The position numbers were made by a program, and so were the translations under genes. DNA of 5,851 nucleotides from Oceanospirillaceae bacterium (lineage in GTDB: Bacteria > Pseudomonadota > Gammaproteobacteria > Pseudomonadales > Balneatricaceae), in assembly GCA_003497765.1 (NCBI GenBank), contig DNNY01000049.1:1-5851 (forward strand), in the 5' to 3' direction. Each line of letters opens with the position of its first letter. Within the stretch, counting starts at the first letter, position 1. Shown in pieces: positions 1 through 5,851 of the stretch. Below the pieces are notes generated by a model. The model was not told the origin of the DNA and searched no databases. It worked only from the letters and a program-made list of their open reading frames with translations.

Positions 1-1083
1 AAGCGTGCACATAATTTCTGTGCTGGCCCAGCGGCACTGCCCCAAAGTGTTTTACAACGTGCCCAAGAGGAGATGCTGAATTGGCAGAACCGTGGTGTGT
101 CGGTAATGGAAATGAGCCATCGGCACCAATCCTTTATGGACCTAGTAACTCAGGCGGAAGCGAATTTGCGCCAACTAATGCGAATTCCTGACAATTATAA
201 AGTCATCTTTATGCAGGGTGGTGCCACCGCTCAGTTTTCTTTGTTGCCATTAAACTTATTGGCTGACAAAACTCAAGCTGATTATATTGATACAGGTATT
301 TGGTCTAGTAAGGCCATCAAAGCCATGGCGCCTTATGGTAAAGCCAATGTTATCGGTTCTTCGCAACAGCAAGACTATTTGCAGGTGCCGCAGCAAGCTG
401 AACTTAAGCTCGACCCCAATAGTGCTTATGTGCATTATTGCCCCAACGAAACCATTGGTGGGCTGGCTTTTGACTATATTCCCGACACGGGTGATGTGCC
501 CCTGATTGCCGATATGTCTTCGGTTATTTTGTCTGAACCCATTGATGTTAGCCGCTTTGCCATGATCTATGCAGGTGCGCAAAAGAATATTGGTCCTGCT
601 GGTATTACCTTAGTTATTGTGCGAGAAGACTTGTTGGGTAAGGCGCGATTTGATACGCCAGGGATATTTAATTACCAGCAGCAATGGCAAAACGACTCCA
701 TGCTAAATACCCCGCCAACTTTTTCTTGGTATTTAGCAGCACTGGTATTTGAATGGTTACTAGAGCAAGGTGGCTTGGCAAAAATAGGCGCCAACAATCA
801 TGCTAAAGCAGCTGCTCTATATGCTGCCATTGATAGTAGTGACCTGTTCGTTAACAAGGTGAATAAAGCCAATCGCTCTATTATGAATGTCACTTTCACC
901 CTGGCTGACGATAGTTTGAATAATGTGTTTTTGCAAGCAGCAGAAGCCAATAATCTGCTTAACCTTAAAGGTCATCGAAGTGTAGGTGGTATGCGTGCCA
1001 GTATCTACAACGCGGTGCCTATGGAATCTGTTGAAGCTTTGATTGGTTTTATGCAGGATTTTGAGCAACGGCACTGGAGTTAG
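1..1083 (+). CDS. serC: Phosphoserine aminotransferase SerC (5' end cut off by the window)
   Basis: PLP-dependent class V aminotransferase. It converts 3-phosphohydroxypyruvate plus glutamate to phosphoserine (serine synthesis) and, in the family, 4-phosphohydroxythreonine in pyridoxal phosphate synthesis; cytosolic homodimer. The reading frame is open from base 1 and begins KRAHNFCAGPAALP, the conserved SerC N-terminus, so only a few codons are missing and the first ATG at 73 is not the start. Visible landmarks (numbered from base 1): H40-R41 in the SHR motif, the GGATAQ cofactor-phosphate loop at 73-78, the PLP-binding lysine K195 in YAGAQKNIGPAG, and the C-terminal HRSVGGMRASIYNA segment, with R332 corresponding to a conserved substrate-binding arginine. 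The 360 visible residues compare with about 362 in E. coli. The stop TAG lies 1 nt before pheA, so the two are almost certainly co-transcribed. No broken or missing key residue is seen. Confidence 0.97.
   Translation, partial: KRAHNFCAGPAALPQSVLQRAQEEMLNWQNRGVSVMEMSHRHQSFMDLVTQAEANLRQLMRIPDNYKVIFMQGGATAQFSLLPLNLLADKTQADYIDTGIWSSKAIKAMAPYGKANVIGSSQQQDYLQVPQQAELKLDPNSAYVHYCPNETIGGLAFDYIPDTGDVPLIADMSSVILSEPIDVSRFAMIYAGAQKNIGPAGITLVIVREDLLGKARFDTPGIFNYQQQWQNDSMLNTPPTFSWYLAALVFEWLLEQGGLAKIGANNHAKAAALYAAIDSSDLFVNKVNKANRSIMNVTFTLADDSLNNVFLQAAEANNLLNLKGHRSVGGMRASIYNAVPMESVEALIGFMQDFEQRHWS
1076..1079 (+). promoter_or_regulatory. Ribosome binding site of pheA, embedded in the serC 3' end
   Basis: GGAG lies 5 nt before the ATG at 1085. 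It decides the pheA start: an upstream in-frame ATG at 1043 would add 14 residues that lie inside serC and resemble nothing in PheA proteins. The site overlaps the last serC codons, so pheA translation is probably coupled to serC. Confidence 0.75.
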
Positions 1084-1084
1084 T

Positions 1085-2206
1085 ATGTCGAAGTCAGATA
1101 AGAGCCAAGAACAACAACTAGGCTTGTTGCGAGATGAAATTGATCGCATTGATCAGGAAATTCAAAGTTTGATCAATCAGCGTGCGGTTTGTGCCCAACG
1201 CGTGGCAGAGGTAAAGCAAAACTACCAAGGTGTTGAGGATGCTGTGTTTTATCGCCCAGAGCGCGAAGCACAGGTATTGCGTCGGGTGATGGAGCGCAAT
1301 CAAGGCCCTTTAGGTAACGAGGAGATGGCACGCTTATTCCGTGAACTTATGTCAGCCTGTTTGGCTCATGAAAAAACCATGCAGGTTGCTTTTTTAGGTC
1401 CTGAAGGTACCTTTACCCAGTCTGCTGCCCTTAAGCACTTTGGTCATTCCGTTAATACTTTACCTATGGGCTCAATAGATGAAGTATTCCGCGAAGTAGA
1501 GGCCAAAACAGCACACTATGGTGTGGTTCCGATTGAAAATTCTTCCGAGGGTATGGTAAACCATACCTTGGATAGTTTCCGGCAATCTAATTTGGTGATT
1601 TGCGGTGAAGTAGAAATGCGTGTGCATCAGAATTTGTTGATCAAGGCCGATACTGATTTAGGGCAAATCAAGCGCATTTACTCTCATCAACAGTCATTAG
1701 CGCAATGTAGAACATGGTTAGACACACATTTATCCAAGGTTGAGCGCATAGAAGTAAATAGTAATGCTGAGGCAGCCCGTCGCGTGGCCCAAGCAGTTGA
1801 AGACGATGGATCAGTTGCTGCCATAGCTGGTGCCCTAGCGGCCGATTTATATGGCTTAGAAATTGCTCATGCCAATATTGAGGATCAGCCAGATAATACT
1901 ACGCGCTTTTTAATTATTGGTCATAATAGCGTGCCTGTTAGTGGGCAAGATAAAACCTCTATTTTGGTGATGGCGCGCAATAAATCCGGTGCCCTTTATC
2001 ATATCTTGGAGCCTTTTCAGCGCCATAATGTAAGTATGACCAGTATTGAATCTCGACCCTCTGGTGCTGGCTTGTGGGGTTATGTTTTCTATATCGACTT
2101 TGAAGGTCATGTTGATGACGCTAATGTGCAAGGCGTATTAGCTGATTTAGAAAGTGAAGTAGCCGAATTGCGTATCCTAGGATCCTATCCCCAGGCAGTG
2201 TTGTAG
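1085..2206 (+). CDS. pheA: Bifunctional chorismate mutase / prephenate dehydratase (P-protein)
   Basis: Makes phenylpyruvate, the phenylalanine precursor, in two steps from chorismate. Predicted 373 aa, close to the roughly 365 aa of Pseudomonas PheA. Residues 12-98 form an AroQ-type helical chorismate mutase. R16, R33, K44, R60 and E61 line up with E. coli catalytic residues R11, R28, K39, R51 and E52. The prephenate dehydratase domain runs from about 100 to 283: it opens with VAFLGPEGTF, continues with the VPIENSSEGMVNHT segment, and ends with the catalytic T-R-F triplet at 273-275. A C-terminal ACT domain (about 290-370) carries both phenylalanine-binding motifs, GALY at 302-305 and ESRPS at 322-326, so feedback inhibition by Phe is expected. 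The gene begins 1 nt after serC, leaving no room for a pheL leader peptide or attenuator. It ends in tandem TAG TAG stops, 6 nt before tyrA-aroA and in the same frame. Confidence 0.97.
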   Translation: MSKSDKSQEQQLGLLRDEIDRIDQEIQSLINQRAVCAQRVAEVKQNYQGVEDAVFYRPEREAQVLRRVMERNQGPLGNEEMARLFRELMSACLAHEKTMQVAFLGPEGTFTQSAALKHFGHSVNTLPMGSIDEVFREVEAKTAHYGVVPIENSSEGMVNHTLDSFRQSNLVICGEVEMRVHQNLLIKADTDLGQIKRIYSHQQSLAQCRTWLDTHLSKVERIEVNSNAEAARRVAQAVEDDGSVAAIAGALAADLYGLEIAHANIEDQPDNTTRFLIIGHNSVPVSGQDKTSILVMARNKSGALYHILEPFQRHNVSMTSIESRPSGAGLWGYVFYIDFEGHVDDANVQGVLADLESEVAELRILGSYPQAVL

Positions 2207-2212
2207 TAGACT

Positions 2213-4435
2213 ATGATATTTACTAGTGAAAAAGTATTAATTGTAGGCTTGGGGCTAATTGGTGGTTCTTTGGCGGCTGCTTTACGTGATCTGGATAAAC
2301 ACCAGGTTTGGGGTTTTGACGCTGACCAACAGAGTATGGCTCAGGCTGTCGAACAAGGCATTATTGATACTGCTGTTAGTGATTTGCCAGAAGCGGTTCG
2401 AGATGCTGATATGGTAGTGTTGGCGGTGCCTGTCAAAGCTATTGCTGAGCTGATTGAGCAAATCGCACCCTATCTTGGCTCCAATACTATTTTGACTGAT
2501 GTGGGGAGTGTCAAAGGCCATATCGTTGACACGGCCTATAAGGTATTTGGTCAACCTCCAGCTGGATTTATACCTGGACATCCCATTGCCGGTTCAGAGC
2601 GCAGTGGCATTGGTGCTGTGCAACGAGATTTATTTGTTGATCACAAATATATCATTACACCGTTACCTGAAAGTAGCCCCCAAGCTCTGGATGTCTTAGC
2701 AGAATTATGGCGGAGTGTAGGCAGTGACATCCTGACCATGGATGTAGCTCGCCATGATACGGTCTTGGCGGCGACTAGCCATTTGCCCCATATTTTGGCT
2801 TTTTCTCTGGTAGATACCTTAGCTTCTGATGCGGAAAATAAAGATATTTTTCGTTATGCCGCCGGCGGCTTCCGTGATTTCACCCGCGTTTCTGGTAGTG
2901 ACCCTACCATGTGGCATGATGTATTGGTGACTAATCGTGATGCCTGCCTAAAAACCTTAGATCAATTTACTGATGGTCTGCAGCTGATGCGACAGGCGAT
3001 TGCTGACGGTGATAGTAATACTATGTTGGGTATTATGACGCGCGCACGGGTAGCAAGACATCATTTCGAAAAATTATTAGCAGGCACAGCCTACACTGGA
3101 ACTATGAACACCAAAACACATTTTGACGTACAACCTGGCGGTCAGGTGCAGGGGCGTATTCGCGTACCCGGTGATAAGTCTATATCACATCGCTCTATTA
3201 TGCTGGGGGCATTAGCCGAGGGCACTACCCATATTAAAGGTTTTCTTGAGGGCGAAGATGCCTTAGCTACCTTGCAAGCTTTTCGTGATATGGGGGTAGT
3301 TATAGAGGGCCCTGTTGATGGCAAAGTGACAGTGCATGGTGTGGGACTGCATGGCTTGCAAGCGCCCCCAGGTCCTTTATACGTAGGTAATTCAGGTACT
3401 ACCATACGTTTGCTGTCAGGCTTATTAGCGGGACAGAAATTTGATGTTGAAATCAGTGGTGATGTTTCCCTGAATGGGCGTCCAATGCTACGGGTCGCCA
3501 AGCCATTACAAGCTATGGGGGCGAAAGTTGAGACCGCTGAGGGTGGCACACCGCCACTAAAAATTACTGGTGGACAGGCGTTAAAGGGTATTGACTATAA
3601 CTTGCCTATGGCCAGTGCCCAGGTGAAGTCATGTGTATTATTGGCAGGTTTGTATGCTGCAGGGGAAACCCGTGTTACTGAGCCAGCGCCTACTCGAGAT
3701 CATACAGAGCGCATGCTGCAAGGCTTTGGCTATGACGTAAAGAGTGATGGCCCTAGTCGTAGTTTAGTTGGTGGTGGTAAATTACAAGCCGGTGATATCG
3801 ATGTGCCATCGGATATTTCTTCCGCGACATTCTTCTTGGTTGCTGCTGCCATTACCCCCGGGTCTGACTTAGTAATAGAGCATGTCGGCATGAATCCAAC
3901 CCGTGTTGGCGTAATCAATATTCTGCGTTTAATGGGGGCTGATTTACAGGTTCTTAACACTCGCGATGTGAGTGGCGAGCCAGTGGCTGATTTACACATT
4001 CGTTATGCGCCTTTACAGGGAATTAATGTGCCTGAAGAACAGGTTGCCTTGGGTATCGATGAATTTCCTGCCTTGATGGTCGCTGCTGCTTGTGCAGAAG
4101 GTACCACCACCGTTACCGGTGCGGAAGAGTTGCGGGTCAAAGAAAGTGATCGTATTCAAGCCATGGTAGATGGTTTACAAATTCTGGGTATTGATATTAC
4201 TGGTACCCCAGATGGTGCCGTTATTGTTGGTAAAGGTGGTGAGGATGCTGTGTTTGGTGGTGGTGAAATTGTAACCCACCATGATCATCGTATCGCTATG
4301 TCGTTTACTGTTGCTGGTTTGCGTGCTGCGGCACCAATTAAAGTGTTAGATTGTGCTCATGTTGGTACATCATTTCCTGGTTTTGTTAGTCTTGCTGACA
4401 AGGTCGGGATGCAAGTTACTGAATTAGAGGAATAA
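2213..4435 (+). CDS. tyrA-aroA: TyrA-AroA fusion: prephenate dehydrogenase / class II EPSP synthase
   Basis: One 740-aa polypeptide joins two non-consecutive aromatic pathway enzymes; Pseudomonas has a similar fusion of about 746 aa. The TyrA half (about 1-290) has the dinucleotide fold GLGLIGG at 12-18. D36 at the end of the second strand suggests NAD+ preference. It also shows HPIAGSE (H123-E129), SHLPH (189-193) and FRDFTR (220-225), and has no ACT domain. Its product is 4-hydroxyphenylpyruvate, though arogenate use is possible. After a short linker, the AroA half (about 298-740) condenses shikimate 3-phosphate with PEP. It shows GDKS (320-323), GNSGTTIR (392-399), SAQVK (468-472), RDHTE (495-499), NPTR (561-564), catalytic D616 and E644, and DHR (691-693). 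That motif set is typical of class II EPSP synthases. The start ATG has no clear Shine-Dalgarno and a stop lies two codons upstream, so initiation probably depends on coupling to pheA. Confidence 0.96.
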   Translation: MIFTSEKVLIVGLGLIGGSLAAALRDLDKHQVWGFDADQQSMAQAVEQGIIDTAVSDLPEAVRDADMVVLAVPVKAIAELIEQIAPYLGSNTILTDVGSVKGHIVDTAYKVFGQPPAGFIPGHPIAGSERSGIGAVQRDLFVDHKYIITPLPESSPQALDVLAELWRSVGSDILTMDVARHDTVLAATSHLPHILAFSLVDTLASDAENKDIFRYAAGGFRDFTRVSGSDPTMWHDVLVTNRDACLKTLDQFTDGLQLMRQAIADGDSNTMLGIMTRARVARHHFEKLLAGTAYTGTMNTKTHFDVQPGGQVQGRIRVPGDKSISHRSIMLGALAEGTTHIKGFLEGEDALATLQAFRDMGVVIEGPVDGKVTVHGVGLHGLQAPPGPLYVGNSGTTIRLLSGLLAGQKFDVEISGDVSLNGRPMLRVAKPLQAMGAKVETAEGGTPPLKITGGQALKGIDYNLPMASAQVKSCVLLAGLYAAGETRVTEPAPTRDHTERMLQGFGYDVKSDGPSRSLVGGGKLQAGDIDVPSDISSATFFLVAAAITPGSDLVIEHVGMNPTRVGVINILRLMGADLQVLNTRDVSGEPVADLHIRYAPLQGINVPEEQVALGIDEFPALMVAAACAEGTTTVTGAEELRVKESDRIQAMVDGLQILGIDITGTPDGAVIVGKGGEDAVFGGGEIVTHHDHRIAMSFTVAGLRAAAPIKVLDCAHVGTSFPGFVSLADKVGMQVTELEE
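3080..3139 (+). other. Domain junction of the TyrA-AroA fusion, with a possible internal start
   Basis: The last TyrA helix (about residue 290) gives way to the first AroA strand (about residue 305) through a linker of roughly 15 residues around [17 protein letters not shown]. An in-frame ATG at 3104-3106 (Met298) sits where a free-standing AroA would start, and it would give a 443-aa protein of ordinary EPSP synthase length. Only a weak TGGA lies upstream (3097-3100). Met298 may be a relic of the ancestral aroA start codon. Whether it is still used cannot be read from the sequence. Confidence 0.5.
4426..4431 (+). promoter_or_regulatory. Ribosome binding site of cmk
   Basis: AGAGGA at the end of tyrA-aroA lies a few bases before the ATG at 4435, in an AGAGGAATAATG context. 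The stop TAA and start ATG share one base. A GTG at 4441, two codons in, is also within reach of this site, so the true N-terminus could be two residues shorter. Confidence 0.7.
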
Positions 4436-5115
4436 TGACCGTGAGCATACCCCCGGTTATTGCCATCGATGGACCCAGTGGTTCTGGTAAAGGAACTCTA
4501 TGCAAACGTCTAGCGCAACGCATGGGCTACCATTTACTTGATAGTGGTGCTTTATATCGTTTGGTTGCTTTGGCAGCAGAACATCACGGTGTGGGTATGG
4601 AAAACGAACGTGCTCTAGCTGATATAGCCGCTCATTTGGATGTACAATTTCTGCCGTCTGATGATTCAGATAAGGTCTTGCTTGAAGGTGAAGATGTTAG
4701 TTTGGCTATTCGAACTGAGGCAGTAGGTATGAATGCTTCTCGCGTAGCTAGTTTGACCTTGGTTAGGCGTGCTTTAGAAAGCCGACAGCGAGCTTTTGCT
4801 GAGGCTCCTGGCCTTGTTGCTGATGGTCGGGATATGGGTACGGTGGTGTTTCCGCAGGCAATAATTAAGATTTTTTTGACCGCAAGCGCCGAAGAACGTG
4901 CCGACAGACGCTATAAACAGTTGAAAAGCAAGGGATTGGATGCTAGTCTCGCAGATATCTTAGTTGATATTAAGCAGCGTGACCACCGAGATGAGAGTCG
5001 CACAGTCGCGCCGCTAAGGCCTGCTGACGATGCAGAATTGCTCGATTGTACCCATTTGAGTATTACTGAAGTAGAGCAAAAGGTGATGACTTTGATACGA
5101 AATAGGGGGCTGTGA
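4435..5115 (+). CDS. cmk: Cytidylate kinase
   Basis: Cytosolic (d)CMP kinase: transfers phosphate from ATP to CMP or dCMP, recycling pyrimidine nucleotides from RNA and lipid turnover. The predicted 226 aa compare with 227 in E. coli. The P-loop GPSGSGKGT occupies residues 13-21. It is followed by the LLDSGALYR segment of the nucleotide-binding region, DGRDMGT at 130-136, and the arginine-rich lid RDHRDESR at 182-189 leading into [10 protein letters not shown]. All are expected for the family. The ATG overlaps the tyrA-aroA stop by one base, so translation is probably coupled. The placement directly before rpsA is the usual one in Proteobacteria. The last codons overlap a likely promoter for rpsA. 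No anomaly is seen. Confidence 0.96.
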   Translation: MTVSIPPVIAIDGPSGSGKGTLCKRLAQRMGYHLLDSGALYRLVALAAEHHGVGMENERALADIAAHLDVQFLPSDDSDKVLLEGEDVSLAIRTEAVGMNASRVASLTLVRRALESRQRAFAEAPGLVADGRDMGTVVFPQAIIKIFLTASAEERADRRYKQLKSKGLDASLADILVDIKQRDHRDESRTVAPLRPADDAELLDCTHLSITEVEQKVMTLIRNRGL

Positions 5116-5119
5116 TTAT
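5092..5119 (+). promoter_or_regulatory. Putative sigma-70 promoter for rpsA, overlapping the end of cmk
   Basis: A -35-like TTGATA (5092-5097, one mismatch to TTGACA) is separated by 16 bp from a -10-like GATTAT (5114-5119, four of six matches). The -10 is directly preceded by TGT, giving an extended TGn -10. Transcription would begin near 5125-5127 and leave a leader of about 95 nt, similar to the roughly 91-nt leader from the main E. coli rpsA promoter. TATACG at 5117-5122 is an alternative -10 but with a poor 19-bp spacer. This is pattern-based inference only. Confidence 0.5.
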
Positions 5120-5125
5120 ACGGTC

Positions 5126-5220
5126 TGCTTTTTATTAACCATTGGATAGAGGTGCTCGCCAGTGTTGGGGATGCCGCTATATCGGCCATGCGCAGCTAGA
5201 GTATCCAAAAGAGTTTGAGC
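5126..5220 (+). promoter_or_regulatory. Structured 5' leader of rpsA (probable S1 autoregulatory region)
   Basis: This non-coding stretch contains nested complementarity. The outer helix pairs TTGGATA (5142-5148) with TATCCAA (5202-5208), 7 perfect pairs. A middle stem pairs 5154-5159 with 5192-5196 with one bulge. An inner hairpin pairs 5171-5176 with 5183-5189 (one bulge, loop CTATAT). The 3' arm of the outer helix ends next to AAGAG (5209-5213), the only weak Shine-Dalgarno-like sequence before the ATG at 5221. In E. coli the rpsA leader folds into hairpins, lacks a strong Shine-Dalgarno and mediates repression by S1 itself. The same role here is inferred from position and pairing, not from alignment. 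Confidence 0.5.
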
Positions 5221-5851
5221 ATGGGCGAAAGTTTTGCTGACCTGTTTGAAGAAAGCTTACAACAGGTAGAGATGAAAAAAGGGGCTTTAATTACCGGTGA
5301 GGTAATTAGCATTGATAGTGAAGTTGTCACCGTCAATGTCGGCCTTAAATCTGAAGGTGTGGTTCCACGTAGCCAGTTTGTTAATATTAAAGGCGAACTG
5401 GAAGTTGCTGTTGGGGACCATGTTCAGGTTGCACTGCAAGAAGTAGAAGACGGCCTCGGTTCTACTCAGATTTCCCGTGAGCGGGCCAAACAGCTAGAGC
5501 GCTGGCAGCAGTTGGAACAGCTGCTCAATGCCGAAGAGCCTGTGACAGGTGTGATAACAGCTCGTGTTAAAGGTGGTTTCAGTGTTGAACTCAGTGGTGT
5601 ACGAGCTTTCTTACCTGGTTCCCTTATTGATACGCGTCCGTTACAGGACACCTCTCACCTGGAAGGCCAGGATTTACAATTCAAAATCATCAAACTTGAT
5701 GTCGAACGCAACAATGTTGTGGTTTCTCGTCGCGCCCTATTAGATGAAGCGAATAAAGCCCAGCGCGAAGAAGTTCTATCCAACTTGGAAGAAGGTACAG
5801 TGGTCAAAGGTTTTGTGAAGAATTTGACTGATTATGGTGCCTTTATCGATC
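5221..5851 (+). CDS. rpsA: 30S ribosomal protein S1 (3' end beyond the window)
   Basis: S1 binds mRNA on the 30S subunit and lets ribosomes initiate on structured messages or those with weak Shine-Dalgarno sequences. The first 210 codons of an expected 550-560 are present and open to the window edge. The start [13 protein letters not shown] matches the E. coli MTESFAQLFEESL N-terminus, the helix that anchors S1 to protein S2, which fixes the ATG at 5221; an in-frame TAG at 5197 excludes a longer form apart from a TTG at 5215. OB-fold S1 repeat 1 runs from about 21 to 87, and repeat 2 from about 105 to 172, containing [19 protein letters not shown] and the NNVVVSRRA end. Repeat 3 begins near 190 ([19 protein letters not shown]). 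The gene is preceded by its own likely promoter and a folded leader, so it is probably expressed both with the upstream operon and independently. Confidence 0.97.
   Translation, partial: MGESFADLFEESLQQVEMKKGALITGEVISIDSEVVTVNVGLKSEGVVPRSQFVNIKGELEVAVGDHVQVALQEVEDGLGSTQISRERAKQLERWQQLEQLLNAEEPVTGVITARVKGGFSVELSGVRAFLPGSLIDTRPLQDTSHLEGQDLQFKIIKLDVERNNVVVSRRALLDEANKAQREEVLSNLEEGTVVKGFVKNLTDYGAFID

Noticed and set aside
256..582. Long open frames on the minus strand within serC, pheA, aroA, cmk and rpsA
   Set aside because: They are antisense shadows of well-conserved genes, show no recognisable domain, and have no plausible own promoters or ribosome binding sites.
1235..1249. A 15-nt exact repeat, GAGGATGCTGTGTTT, in pheA and again at 4241-4255 in aroA
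   Set aside because: Both copies encode EDAVF in the normal reading frame of conserved genes, are far apart and lack flanking similarity beyond a few bases. Most likely a coincidence of similar codon use.
2174..2185. Palindrome ATCCTAGGAT overlapping GGATCC near the end of pheA, upstream of tyrA-aroA
   Set aside because: It lies within the pheA coding sequence, is only 10 bp with no loop, has no T-run after it, and sits too far from the next ATG to act as a Shine-Dalgarno. No support for a terminator or operator.
4871..4877. Run of seven T inside cmk as a terminator or slippage site
   Set aside because: No GC-rich hairpin precedes it, and the frame (IFLT) is the conserved Cmk sequence after it.
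5116..5220. Rho-independent terminator between cmk and rpsA
   Set aside because: The pairing found is followed by AAAAGAG rather than a T-run, and the only T-run (5129-5133) comes before the stems, so it looks like a leader rather than a terminator.
5274..5284. A6-G4 run near the start of rpsA as a programmed frameshift site
   Set aside because: The codons read ATG AAA AAA GGG, so no X XXY YYZ slippery heptamer is in the correct phase, and the zero frame continues as normal S1 protein.

Overview
The window is a gammaproteobacterial chromosomal segment with moderate GC content by eye. It carries a compact 'aromatic amino acid supraoperon' on the + strand. The order is serC (missing only its first few codons), pheA, a single gene encoding a TyrA-AroA fusion, cmk, and the first 210 codons of rpsA. 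The TyrA-AroA fusion and this order match Pseudomonas and its relatives in Pseudomonadales/Cellvibrionales-type lineages. One difference stands out: the hisC-type aminotransferase gene that Pseudomonas carries between pheA and tyrA is absent. There are no mobile elements, CRISPR arrays, rRNA or tRNA genes, and no minus-strand genes that I can support.

Layout: serC (1-1083) is followed after 1 nt by pheA (1085-2206). Three codons' worth of sequence, a tandem TAG TAG plus ACT, lead in the same reading frame to tyrA-aroA (2213-4435). Its TAA stop overlaps the cmk ATG by one base (4435-5115). A 105-nt gap (5116-5220) then precedes rpsA (5221 to beyond the window end). This is the only intergenic space of any size, and it appears to hold a promoter and a structured 5' leader for rpsA.

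How the genes work together: the AroA half makes EPSP, the step before chorismate synthase. PheA turns chorismate into prephenate and then phenylpyruvate. The TyrA half oxidises prephenate to 4-hydroxyphenylpyruvate. SerC supplies serine (and a pyridoxal phosphate precursor), and PLP is the cofactor of the transaminases that finish Phe and Tyr. Cmk and ribosomal protein S1 link the cluster to nucleotide supply and translation. The visible feedback element is the ACT domain of PheA. No pheL-like attenuator can fit between serC and pheA.

The window is mostly conserved housekeeping sequence. I see no wholly new system. The points worth a second look are the class II EPSP synthase fused to TyrA, the loss of hisC with an in-frame tandem-stop junction, and the rpsA promoter/leader with nested pairing and a possible tiny upstream ORF.
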